Positions 1-9,332 of a stretch of DNA of 35,816 nt are shown piece by piece. This DNA comes from a virus, in the IMG/VR virus record IMGVR_UViG_3300025131_004155, positions 1 through 35,816 of that record. One strand, 5' to 3'. The translations under genes were made by a program, and so were the position numbers. Below the pieces are notes generated by a model. The model was not told the DNA's origin. It made no database searches and saw only the letters and a program-made list of their open reading frames with translations. The first letter of the stretch is position 1. Each line of letters begins with the position of its first letter.

Positions 1-2
1 TC

Positions 3-3000
3 GTAATCCGTAAGAAGGTTGCTGAGGGTATTGGTCACGAAAATCTACAAAGACTAAATAGGGGTGGTTCTGCTAAGTTTAACCTTACAACTCGCGGTCG
101 TTCTCCTGGTAATGTTGGTAGAAAAAAGCAAGCGTTGATGCAGAAGATAGAGCAGGCTGAGGAGAAGGCGGCTCTGACTCAGGAAGAAAGGGAGATGCTT
201 GTCTCGAACAGGGCTCGTCTGCGTGAGATTAACAAGAGTAGAACTAGTAGGTTTAGTAAGAAGTTTGGTTACAACAAGGGTGGTCGTGTTAGGTTTACTG
301 ATGGGGACAAGGTTGATGGTTCACGCTTTTTAACCTTAGCTCAAGCTCAGGCAATTGGAGGAAAAGGGAAAAGGTTGTACTCAGGGGTGGATGCAAAAAG
401 AAACAACATAAGTCAATTGACTAAGGATGAGCTTAATATATTAAGGGACACCCCTGGGGTGGCAGACAATAGCAATAATCCTGGGGCTATTTCAGCAGCT
501 TTTATTGCAGCAAGTCAAAAGAAAAGACAAAAGAAATTTAGCGTAGCACAGCCCGGTAGTCTTGTCAAGTTTCCCGTAGGTAAAAATACTGAAAGAGATA
601 AGGCTTTACGTCTTTCTAAGGCAAAGAGAGAGGCTGCAAGTCTAGAAACTAGAAAAAAAGCAACTGCAAAGAAACCTGTTGAATTTGGTCTTGTTGGATT
701 GTCAGGTAAACCTGTTGGAGAGGGAGTAAAAGGGATTGATGGTCCTCTTACTGGACAGGCTCCTATCTTTAAAAGGAAGGTAACAAAAAACAAAGAAGGG
801 GTAGAGTCTTTATCTAGCAACAAAGTTGATACTAAAAAACCTGTTTATGTTAAGGTTTATCAAAAATCTTTAGGAGATAAGTTTAAAGGAAAAGTAGAAG
901 GCAGGATAAAAGAGCAGTTAGAACATGCTGTTGAGTTAACAGGAAGTCAATTAGCTACTACATTTAAGGAAGAACTAGCTCTTAAAGAGGAGTTTAGCTC
1001 AAAGAATGTTAGCAGTGCGTTGTCGGATGCTCTTCCTGAGTCAGCTATTGGTACTGTTTTTGAAGCGGGCCTTGCTTCTGTTCAAGAACCTTACGTAGGC
1101 AAGGGGAAAGATTCTTTTGGTAAGTCTATTGATTTTCCTACTGGTCTTGGTAATGTGGCAAAAGCATTCCCTGGTATGCCTAGTGATATTCCTACAGACG
1201 CAGTAAAAACCTTGGGTAAAGAAGGTAGTAAGAAATCTAAAGCAGACATCTTAAGGCAGTTTGGAAATTTCTTAGCTGATAATGACCTTGTCAGCCAAGA
1301 AGAGGTTCAAGCAAAACAACAAAAGTTTAAAGATAGACAAAAATTAAACAAGTTAAATAGGGGTGGTTCAGCAAGAGGCATTTCCCCGAAGGATACCATT
1401 CCAGCCCTACTGACCCCAGGTGAGTTCGTATTCAATAAGGATGCCGTAAATAGAATCGGTGAGGACAACCTACGTAAGATGAACCAAGGTAAGGTCCAAG
1501 GTTTTAATGAAGGTGGTTTTGTTGGAGACAGAGTAAGGCTTTCTGGTGGAAGCAAGAGAAGAGAGAAGAAGAGAAGAGGGAAAAGGGCCTATGAAGATAA
1601 GGCAAGAAGAGAAGCTGAGCGAGAAGCTAAGCGAGTGGCAGAAGGTGAACAAGCAGCAGGCTTAGGCCCACCTCCTAAACCTATACCTATGTCTCCTGAA
1701 AACCTGAAGGCATATAATGCTCAGGCTGAATCCTTTCAGGCTGGTGGTGGCGCTCCTGCTGGAACAACAGTTACTCCTGCTCCTGTTCAGCCTACTCCTC
1801 AATCACAGAAGCAACAGCAAACACAACAGAAGCAACAGCAAAAGCAACAGCAGACGCAGCAAAAGCAACAGCAGACGCAGCAAAAGCAGCAGCAGACGCA
1901 GCAAAAGCAACAGCAGACACAACAAAAGAAACAACAAAAACAACAGAAGCAAACAACTCAAGCTTCAGGTAGTGTTAGAGATGAATTAGCAAATCTAGCA
2001 AAGAGGCTTAAAGCTGCCGGTGCTACAACTGCCGAAATGATAGAAGGTATTCGTGCAGCTAAAGGTAAGTTAGATAAGGGCGATAGTGTTAAAAATGCTA
2101 CAAGAGCAGCAAGAAATCGAATTGCTTCTAGTCGTCAGGGCTTCCAGCCATTAGACCCAAGACTGGCTAATGCAAGAACGTATACTCCAGGAGAGACCTT
2201 AATACACAGGGATTACAACAGAGCTAAGAGTAGAAGCGCAGCTCAGAAGTCTCCAGGTGATGTTCAAGCAACTCTTGATTCTGCTCGTGCTGGAGGTGCT
2301 TTTGGTAGTGGTGGACCATCTGGACCACCTGGACCACCTGGACCTACTGGATTTCAGAAGACAGGAAGGTTTAGAGATAAAGCTAAAGCAAAGATAGCAG
2401 AAAGAAAAGCTGCTGGAAGACAGAAGGCTCTTGGTGCGTTCCAAGCTGGTGCTGGTGGCTTAGCGTTCGCCGCTCCTGCGTTACTTGCTCAGTTTCAAAC
2501 CCCTGGAAAAAAACAAAATGCCGGATTAGCTGCTGGAGCAGGGGCTTTATCTGGGGCTGCTAGTGGAGCGGCGGCAGGTTCTGTTTTTGGTGCTCCTGGA
2601 ATAATTATTGGCGCAGGCTTAGGAGCTGCTGCTTCAGGGATAGACTCCTTCAATAAAGCTGTTAAGTCTAACGCTATGCTTGAATTAAACAAAGCAACGA
2701 AAGAACTAGCTATAAGCTTTAAGACATTCGAACTTACAAAAGACGACAGTGGAACTCAGGCTAGGATACAAAGGGTTTTAAAATCTTCATCAGACGTAAC
2801 GGAAGTGTCTAAAAACGAAAAGACTTTATTTGGTTTTGTCGCTAATGCTTTTGAGAACCTCCCAGGTGTGAATGAGAAGAGGGTAGACACCCTTAGACAA
2901 GCAGGAAGGCAAAGCTCTGCTGGTGTCATACAGTCAATAGGAGCAACAATAGGAGACCTCGTTGGAGGAGGAGATGGAGAGGCTGGAATTAGAGCCCTAA

Positions 3001-6000
3001 GAGAACAAGAAAAGATTGTCAACAAAGTAGACACCCAAGAGTTCTTAGATAGGTCAGCTCCCGCTATTGGTAACAATACTGCTGTTTTAGCTCATAAACT
3101 TCAAGAAGGTTCTCTAACCCTAGAAGAAGCAACAGCAGATATAGACTCATTCTTTAGTTCTGGTCCTTTTAAGGGACTGGATGCAGGATTAATCAAGACA
3201 GCTAAAGAGGCTGAGCTTGCAGCTATTCAGATGGCAGCAGCTAAATCAGCAGCAGACCTTGCAGGTAAAGAATTTGATAATATAGGTTCAAGAGTTAATG
3301 TTGCATCCCAAGCACTTGTCGTCTTTGAATCAACCCTAAAGACTCAGAACGCAGCTATTAAATCAATATCAGCAGATATTAATAATGGTCCTGGCGCTGG
3401 AGTAACAACGCTAAATGCTGTGAATCCTTTCGAAGCGCCCTTAACTAAAAGCACGGAAGAGATAGCTAGGAATTTTGAAAACTTTGCTAGAACAACAGGT
3501 ATTGTTGGTACTCAACTAGAGAAAGACCTAAAAGCAGGCATTGTTGGAAGTCGCCAAATAGAAGAGGTTATGAAAGACGCCCTCCTTGGCGCTGTTTCCG
3601 GTGGAGAAAAACTAAATGCTGCACAGATTATAGATAATATAGACTCTAGTGGGGCTCTCTCTTCACTGCCAGAACAACTACAGAAGATAGTTAGACAAAA
3701 TCTTGAAGGGGCTCTTGCTTCTAGGCAGTCTGAAGGAGGAACTTTTGATACAGAAAGAATACAAAGCTTCTTAAATGATGGAGACCTAACAGGAGTATTA
3801 GCTCCTTTAGCAAAGAAGATAGCTGAGCAAGGACAAGTCTTTGTTAAGGCATTGGCTACTTTGAACTCTCAATACGAAACATCTCTAAATAATTTTATTG
3901 CCTTGCAGAATAAAGTTAATGCTGCTCAAGACCAGGTTCTACTAAACACAGCTAAGAACGCTCTTGTTTTAGATAAAGCCGCTGGGAATATCCTGTCTAT
4001 TGACCAACAAGCAAGACCAGAAGATGACCAGCTAGCTAGACTTCAAGCAAGAGGTGGGGCTAATCCTCTTGGTGGAGTAGCTGGTATTACAACTAGAATT
4101 GCTGAATTAGAAGCAGAAAAAGAAGGTATTGATTCTCGTAGGTTAGCTCTAGCCGGTGGGGATGCTCAGGGCGCAGACACCATTGCTTCTCTTGATGCAT
4201 TAGCAGAGGAAGAAAGGCTTAATTCTGAAGCTCTAAATGCAAACAATAAAGCTTTAGGTTTAATGGCTAAGTCAACAGTAAGACTTACTGCTATTCAATC
4301 AAAACTTGCAGAGATTGAAAGTCGTAGAGCTGGAGCGAAGAGTTTAGTTCAAGAAATAGCTGAGGCAAACCCTCTTCAAAGAAGGGAAATAGCAAGAGAA
4401 GTAGACCTTGCCGGTAGACTAAGGGCTGGAGAACAACTTCAAGGACCAGCTCTTGCTAAAGCAACTAAGAGATTAGAGCAGATAGCAGCATTGCAAAGCC
4501 CAGAAGATGCTAGGGTGACAAGAAAGATTATTAGTGATGCTAGGCTTAGGGCTGCTGGTCCTGTAACTAGGGGTCTTGATATAGACCTTGGTGACGGTCA
4601 AACGATTGAGGGATTAGCTAGCACAGATAAAGGTGAAACTTCTGGAGAAAAAGAACTTATAATTCAGATGAAAGCTGTCTTTGAGATACAACGAAAAGCT
4701 CAACAGGCTCAAGCTGATTATATGGCTGGTAAACTTCCTGAGGTATGGAATAAAACCACTGGTGCTTTTGCTTCTGGGGTAGAAGCTTTTAGAAAAGCTG
4801 TAGAATTAGATGCCTTGGAAAGAAAGAAAGCTCTTGAAGCAGGTAAAATAGATGAAGATGGTACTCTTGCCTCCAAGAAAACCCTTAAAGAGGCTGAAGG
4901 CTCTCTTCGCACAGCTAGGTCAGATACTGATGCGGCAGACGCAAGGGTTCTTGCTGCTGAAGAAAGACTGGCTAAAGCAAAAAAACCAATGTCTGCGGCT
5001 GATGAAGCTCGTATTAAAGAGCTAAAAAGCACCCTAAAAACAGACGCTAAGGGTAGTCCAATTATCAGCAAAGAGGAAGAAGATTCAAAAAAAGATGCTA
5101 AGGCGGCATGGGCAGAGGTTGACAGGCTGAGGTCTCTCCCGAAGGCATTCGGACCAGTTGCTAGAGCAAAACAACTCAGGAGTATAAAAATAGCCAAGTA
5201 TAAAGCTGGTCTAGCGACCAGCAAAGCAGACTCTTTTAGTAATAAAAGAAAAGATGCAACAAATGAGATAAGAAGAATTGAGGGTAAGTATAGTTCAGAA
5301 GAAGTTAATGCTGCTCACGAAGCTTTGCTCAAGGCTCGTAATCAAGCCGCTATCGCAAGCCAAAAAGAATTAGATGCAGAACGTCTTGTGGTTAAAAAAG
5401 GAAATCAGCTTAGAGAAGCAGAAAACAGAGCTATACAAAAGAGACAAAATGCCTCCTTAAGTCCTGCCCAATTAGCAAGTCAAGCTCATACTCCCACAAC
5501 AGGAGTCTTAAGGTACGACCCAGCTTCGGCACCTACTCCTGCTCCTCCTATTAATTACACAGACCCTGACATCTTTAGGTTGCATTTGAACAAGGGCGGT
5601 AGCGTTCCTGGTGCGGGAAACACAGATACTGTCAATGCTAAACTTACCCCTGGTGAGTTCGTAGTAAACAAAACTGCTGCCAATAGGCATAGTGGATTGC
5701 TGAGTGCTATCAATAGTGGTGGTGTAAGGCTTAATGCTGGAGGTAGCCCAGAAGAAGAGTTTGAAGCAAGGGTTGCTAGAGCTAAGGCTGCCGCTCGTAA
5801 GAAACAGATAGCGAGAGATAAACACGCTGCTGCTAAGGCTCGTCAGGAGGAATCCGAAGCATTTGACCGTCGCTCAGCACAATCTGATTTAGACCATGCG
5901 GGAGGAGGATTAACCGTTGGTACTTCTCCAGCACCTGTTTCTCCTATTCGGGGAGCAGGAGCAGGAGCGCTAAGTAGTGACTTCTTTAACAGCCCTTCAC

Positions 6001-7778
6001 TAATTGGAAGTCAAGGCTCTTCAGCCGGTGGTGGAAGCCAAGGCTCTTCAGCCGGTGGTGGCTTTATTAGTGCGGCAAGAGGTGTCTTAGCTAATAGCCT
6101 AAGGTTATTTGGTTTTAGTCCTGATAAAGATGAAGGTCCAGAAATAAATATTACTTCTGATGGTCCTATGCAGGGTCCAGTCCAAGCCATTGGTCGAGGT
6201 TCAGGTCAGAGAAGACTTACCCCACAAGAGATTATAAAGAATAGAAGAGACAGACTGATAAAGAAGAATGAAGATAAGAAGGCTACTATTGCTGCTAAAA
6301 AAGCCGCTGTTGCCCAAACTAGACAAGATGAAAGATTGGGGATAAGCGGTATTGCTGACCTTAGTAGATTTGGCTTAAACTCTCCTTCTTTAAATCCTCC
6401 AACTCAGGCAGACACGGCTCTTAAGGGTTTCAAGGCTGACGATGCTGCTCAAAGAGCAAATGAAGCACTAGGATTACCTCTTGGGGCAACAAGTGCAGAT
6501 AGAACTGCTGCTAGAGTTGCAAGGGCAAGAGGGGGTGGTAGCTCAACAACAAGCGCTCGCGTTGAAAAAGCAAGAGAAGAAGGGTTTGGTACATCGTCTC
6601 GTAGTAGAAGAAGCGCAAGAAGAAATACTCCAGCAGGAACGTCTTTTGGTCCTAAGAGTATCTCTGTTGGACCAGACGGATATCAAAGAACAACGAGTCT
6701 AACAACAGGTCGAACTCGTGTTTCTAAGGAGAAGGTCTCACATCATGGTCCTGGTCCGACTCATGCTCAAGTAGAGTACAATAAAGATAAGGACGGAAGA
6801 AACCTTTCTCGTAAAATAAATAGCGAAATTGATGCTAGAAAACAAGTTGAGAATAGGAGTGCCCAAGGAACAGCAGAAGCAACAAGAACTCGTAACTCCA
6901 TTGATAATGCTAGGTCCGAGCTAAGACAATTAGCTGTGTTTGGGCCAAGTAAAAGAAGTAGTAGTAGAATAGCCTCAATTATCGCAAGTCTAGAAAAAGA
7001 TGGGCAGTGGGCATTAGCTAGTAAACTACGAGAAGCTCAAACTAAACACACTGAGCGGTTTCAGACCTCTCAAGAAAGCAGCGGTGGGGCTACCACAAGA
7101 GTTCAACAAAGAATAAAAGCCAAGGGTTTTGGAGGTGATACATCTCTGTATAACACACCAGTAGCCACTTCTAGGTCTAAACCTGAGGAGACCCCTGTAT
7201 TTAAAAAGCGCCGCCCAGGAGGTAGAAGGTCTGCCTATAACACAGGCGGTGGAGTTCCAGGTATTGGAAATACAGATAGTATTCCCGCAATGCTAACACC
7301 AGGAGAGTTCGTAGTGAACAAGAAGGGTGTTCAGGCTAACCTAGCAGTACTGCAAGCAATGAATAGGGGTAAGAAAGTAAGTGGATTCTCTACTGGCTCC
7401 CAAGAAAACCTTCCTTTCTCTGCACCAAGCGCTGGAGGAACACCACCAGAGATGAAGCTGGACTCCTCCTCTCAAACTGCATTAGCTGGTTTTGCTACCG
7501 CTGCTGTCGAATTAGCCGCAGCAATTCCATCTTTCGATGGGTTTACTCAGGCTGTAAGTTCTTTGAAGTTGGCGGCTGATACTCTGTCTTCGATAATCTT
7601 CCCAGATAGGATAGAGGTGCAAGTAGCACCAGTTCAGGTCAACGTGAATATTAACGGAGCAGAAGCTCTTGCTAACATCGAGGAACCAATTCAAGATATG
7701 ATTGCTACTCAGGTAAGAGAAGCTCTTGGAAATAGTATCAACCCAATCACTGGTGAAACTCAAGAAGGAACAATATAA
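3..7778 (+). CDS. Tail tape-measure-like protein (5' end outside window)
   Basis: The frame is open from the left edge, so the true start lies upstream and at least 2591 residues are present. Features expected of a siphovirus/myovirus tape measure are extreme length, Ala/Lys/Glu/Gln-rich helical composition, and a Gly/Ala-rich hydrophobic stretch (about nt 2430-2660) that could contact the membrane. There are also three copies of a GG-VPG-GNTD-LTPGEFVVNK-type module (nt ~1357-1515, 5590-5740, 7240-7380), which recur in phage tape measures. A partial fourth copy sits at nt 3-70. Between them are a Gln/Lys low-complexity run (nt 1807-1953) and a short collagen-like GPSGPPGPPGPTG segment (nt ~2315-2350). 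No peptidase or lysozyme motif was recognised. The stop overlaps the next ATG (TAATG). The role in setting tail length and aiding DNA ejection is inferred from the family. Confidence 0.85.
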   Translation, partial: VIRKKVAEGIGHENLQRLNRGGSAKFNLTTRGRSPGNVGRKKQALMQKIEQAEEKAALTQEEREMLVSNRARLREINKSRTSRFSKKFGYNKGGRVRFTDGDKVDGSRFLTLAQAQAIGGKGKRLYSGVDAKRNNISQLTKDELNILRDTPGVADNSNNPGAISAAFIAASQKKRQKKFSVAQPGSLVKFPVGKNTERDKALRLSKAKREAASLETRKKATAKKPVEFGLVGLSGKPVGEGVKGIDGPLTGQAPIFKRKVTKNKEGVESLSSNKVDTKKPVYVKVYQKSLGDKFKGKVEGRIKEQLEHAVELTGSQLATTFKEELALKEEFSSKNVSSALSDALPESAIGTVFEAGLASVQEPYVGKGKDSFGKSIDFPTGLGNVAKAFPGMPSDIPTDAVKTLGKEGSKKSKADILRQFGNFLADNDLVSQEEVQAKQQKFKDRQKLNKLNRGGSARGISPKDTIPALLTPGEFVFNKDAVNRIGEDNLRKMNQGKVQGFNEGGFVGDRVRLSGGSKRREKKRRGKRAYEDKARREAEREAKRVAEGEQAAGLGPPPKPIPMSPENLKAYNAQAESFQAGGGAPAGTTVTPAPVQPTPQSQKQQQTQQKQQQKQQQTQQKQQQTQQKQQQTQQKQQQTQQKKQQKQQKQTTQASGSVRDELANLAKRLKAAGATTAEMIEGIRAAKGKLDKGDSVKNATRAARNRIASSRQGFQPLDPRLANARTYTPGETLIHRDYNRAKSRSAAQKSPGDVQATLDSARAGGAFGSGGPSGPPGPPGPTGFQKTGRFRDKAKAKIAERKAAGRQKALGAFQAGAGGLAFAAPALLAQFQTPGKKQNAGLAAGAGALSGAASGAAAGSVFGAPGIIIGAGLGAAASGIDSFNKAVKSNAMLELNKATKELAISFKTFELTKDDSGTQARIQRVLKSSSDVTEVSKNEKTLFGFVANAFENLPGVNEKRVDTLRQAGRQSSAGVIQSIGATIGDLVGGGDGEAGIRALREQEKIVNKVDTQEFLDRSAPAIGNNTAVLAHKLQEGSLTLEEATADIDSFFSSGPFKGLDAGLIKTAKEAELAAIQMAAAKSAADLAGKEFDNIGSRVNVASQALVVFESTLKTQNAAIKSISADINNGPGAGVTTLNAVNPFEAPLTKSTEEIARNFENFARTTGIVGTQLEKDLKAGIVGSRQIEEVMKDALLGAVSGGEKLNAAQIIDNIDSSGALSSLPEQLQKIVRQNLEGALASRQSEGGTFDTERIQSFLNDGDLTGVLAPLAKKIAEQGQVFVKALATLNSQYETSLNNFIALQNKVNAAQDQVLLNTAKNALVLDKAAGNILSIDQQARPEDDQLARLQARGGANPLGGVAGITTRIAELEAEKEGIDSRRLALAGGDAQGADTIASLDALAEEERLNSEALNANNKALGLMAKSTVRLTAIQSKLAEIESRRAGAKSLVQEIAEANPLQRREIAREVDLAGRLRAGEQLQGPALAKATKRLEQIAALQSPEDARVTRKIISDARLRAAGPVTRGLDIDLGDGQTIEGLASTDKGETSGEKELIIQMKAVFEIQRKAQQAQADYMAGKLPEVWNKTTGAFASGVEAFRKAVELDALERKKALEAGKIDEDGTLASKKTLKEAEGSLRTARSDTDAADARVLAAEERLAKAKKPMSAADEARIKELKSTLKTDAKGSPIISKEEEDSKKDAKAAWAEVDRLRSLPKAFGPVARAKQLRSIKIAKYKAGLATSKADSFSNKRKDATNEIRRIEGKYSSEEVNAAHEALLKARNQAAIASQKELDAERLVVKKGNQLREAENRAIQKRQNASLSPAQLASQAHTPTTGVLRYDPASAPTPAPPINYTDPDIFRLHLNKGGSVPGAGNTDTVNAKLTPGEFVVNKTAANRHSGLLSAINSGGVRLNAGGSPEEEFEARVARAKAAARKKQIARDKHAAAKARQEESEAFDRRSAQSDLDHAGGGLTVGTSPAPVSPIRGAGAGALSSDFFNSPSLIGSQGSSAGGGSQGSSAGGGFISAARGVLANSLRLFGFSPDKDEGPEINITSDGPMQGPVQAIGRGSGQRRLTPQEIIKNRRDRLIKKNEDKKATIAAKKAAVAQTRQDERLGISGIADLSRFGLNSPSLNPPTQADTALKGFKADDAAQRANEALGLPLGATSADRTAARVARARGGGSSTTSARVEKAREEGFGTSSRSRRSARRNTPAGTSFGPKSISVGPDGYQRTTSLTTGRTRVSKEKVSHHGPGPTHAQVEYNKDKDGRNLSRKINSEIDARKQVENRSAQGTAEATRTRNSIDNARSELRQLAVFGPSKRSSSRIASIIASLEKDGQWALASKLREAQTKHTERFQTSQESSGGATTRVQQRIKAKGFGGDTSLYNTPVATSRSKPEETPVFKKRRPGGRRSAYNTGGGVPGIGNTDSIPAMLTPGEFVVNKKGVQANLAVLQAMNRGKKVSGFSTGSQENLPFSAPSAGGTPPEMKLDSSSQTALAGFATAAVELAAAIPSFDGFTQAVSSLKLAADTLSSIIFPDRIEVQVAPVQVNVNINGAEALANIEEPIQDMIATQVREALGNSINPITGETQEGTI
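1807..1953 (+). repeat. 21-bp tandem repeat encoding a Gln/Lys-rich tract
   Basis: Four adjacent 21-base units (1840-1860, 1861-1881, 1882-1902, 1903-1923) share the core AAAAGCAACAGCAGACGCAGC with few mismatches. Less regular copies flank them. Each unit encodes a heptad of Lys, Gln and Thr (KQQQTQQ type). The array lies inside the tape-measure-like gene and keeps the reading frame. It probably encodes a flexible or extended linker and could change length by slippage in 7-residue steps. Confidence 0.9.
2308..2353 (+). repeat. Collagen-like Gly-X-Y segment in the tape measure
   Basis: The translation holds consecutive Gly-X-Y triplets rich in proline (GPSGPPGPPGPTG), encoded by repeated GGACCACCT units. 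Such triplets form triple helices in many phage fibre proteins. Here the segment is short, so it may only be a trimerisation seed or a linker. Confidence 0.7.
6006..6059 (+). repeat. 27-bp direct duplication in the tape-measure gene
   Basis: Two adjacent 27-base units (6006-6032 and 6033-6059) differ at one base (T/C at the sixth position). Each encodes a Gly/Ser/Gln nonapeptide (GSQGSSAGG). The near identity indicates a recent in-frame duplication inside a flexible linker. Confidence 0.85.
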
Positions 7779-9313
7779 TGGCAGCAACAACAACGATGAC
7801 ATACGGGGCATATTCGTTTTCGCCCGTTCCTTTTATCGAGATTTCTAAGGAAATAACTAGGTCTGGTGATGATTCTCCAATTCAAGAGGTTACATCTGTC
7901 ACAATTACGGGTACTATAGTAGCGTCAAACAATCTTCAGGGCGATGCGGGTATTGAAAATCTTAAGACTAGGATTGATGCCCTAAGAGATGCTTTTAAAG
8001 ATGATTGTCAATTATTCTTAGTTCAGTGTGGGGCTGTAGATATTGTTAGGGCATATCCTAAGGTTACAACACCTCCTCAGTTTAGTACGAGCAATAACAA
8101 CTGGACACTAACTACTGAGTTTACAATAACTCTACAGTTCGCTGTTGAAGTTGGTGAGTCTACTAACTATACAGAGAATGTAAAGGCTACTAGTGAGTCT
8201 TGGAGCTTAGAGTTTGCTGAAGAACATAGTCAGTACACAGAGACTATTGACACAGGACAAGACACAACCCCCTATGCTTTGATGTTAACACATGAGCTTT
8301 CAGCAGAAGGTATTGCTGTTTGTTCTGGTACGGGCAGTGGTGGATATAGTAGTGATGGGTGGGAAGAGGCTAGAGACTGGGTTATTCCGAGACTAGGTTA
8401 TGATTCAACTCGAATTAGCGATGGTGCTAGCGGTGTTATTAATGTAGACGTTGGTGATTTAGGCGTCTACAGCCATATGAGAACCAATAATCAGGATGAG
8501 GTTAATGGTTCGTTTGCAGCAACAGAGACTTGGCTATTAGTTAATACTGGAATTTCAGGATTAGCTTCTGCCGGGGCAACAGAAGACTTTACTGTTACTG
8601 TAACGACAGCTAAGTCTAGTCCTAACACTACTGTTAGAGTTGAAGGTAGTATTCAGGGACTAGAGGTGAGAGATTATGGTACTAACCCAGGTGATTTTAC
8701 CGTTACCACAGATAAGTATGCCAATGCCTCCTCATACTGGTCAACAGTACAGAATAGACTATATGCCAGAGCTAAAGCCGTGTCAGACCCACTCTCTTTG
8801 AATAGGTCATTACATACAGACGCCCTAAGCTATACAATCGCCCACGCTAAAGCCAAGGGTGTAATAAACTATACATATGAGTACGACAACAGAGTTTGCT
8901 TCCTGCTTGAAACAGGTTCTTTAAGTGGAAGCGTACTAAGTGAAATCATTACGGTGAATGACTCCAATCACACAGATGTCTTTGCTGTTATTCCTGTCTT
9001 AGGAAGACCTAATGGTCCAGTCTTGCAGGAGATAAGTACAACCACTGAGCTGAAGAGAGATGTTTCCATTGAGGTTCTCGTTGACCCTCCAACAGGATGC
9101 TCTATTACTCTCTGGAATGCCTATAGAGACCAAGTCAAGTCTGGAGTAGCAGATATTTTATGTGAGTTCCAAACGGAACTAACGGACGCTGCTGACCAAG
9201 TATTCAAACATCAAGATAATGAATCTTGGGTCGCGCAACAAGGACGATATAGTAGGAATATTGGCTGGACATATCAGGAATGTTCTGGTACTGGCAGCAC
9301 AACAGTATGTTAA
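7778..9313 (+). CDS. Putative tail structural protein, 511 aa
   Basis: The start ATG overlaps the tape-measure stop (TAATG) and has AAGGAA about 7 bases upstream. The protein is Thr/Ser/Asn-rich with alternating hydrophobic residues, so mostly beta-strand, and has no signal peptide or membrane segment. The N-terminal 100 residues (ITGTI strand, then a helix, then a DDCQLFLVQCG strand) look like a compact beta domain of the kind found in tail-tip or baseplate proteins. I do not recognise a named family. Position directly after the tape measure is typical of distal-tail or tail-tip proteins in siphovirus-like gene order, so virion location is inferred from context. Confidence 0.6.
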   Translation: MAATTTMTYGAYSFSPVPFIEISKEITRSGDDSPIQEVTSVTITGTIVASNNLQGDAGIENLKTRIDALRDAFKDDCQLFLVQCGAVDIVRAYPKVTTPPQFSTSNNNWTLTTEFTITLQFAVEVGESTNYTENVKATSESWSLEFAEEHSQYTETIDTGQDTTPYALMLTHELSAEGIAVCSGTGSGGYSSDGWEEARDWVIPRLGYDSTRISDGASGVINVDVGDLGVYSHMRTNNQDEVNGSFAATETWLLVNTGISGLASAGATEDFTVTVTTAKSSPNTTVRVEGSIQGLEVRDYGTNPGDFTVTTDKYANASSYWSTVQNRLYARAKAVSDPLSLNRSLHTDALSYTIAHAKAKGVINYTYEYDNRVCFLLETGSLSGSVLSEIITVNDSNHTDVFAVIPVLGRPNGPVLQEISTTTELKRDVSIEVLVDPPTGCSITLWNAYRDQVKSGVADILCEFQTELTDAADQVFKHQDNESWVAQQGRYSRNIGWTYQECSGTGSTTVC

Positions 9314-9332
9314 TAAGGGAAACTAAGGAATA

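Noticed and set aside
1840-1923. 21-bp direct repeats considered as a CRISPR or origin iteron array
   Set aside because: The units are adjacent with no spacers, stay in frame and encode a simple Gln/Lys heptad, so coding repeat is the simpler reading.
4718-5224. 168-aa open frame on the - strand under the tape-measure gene
   Set aside because: It is a mirror of the biased Ala/Lys-rich coding frame, with no ribosome site or recognisable motif, and lies fully inside a strongly supported + strand gene.
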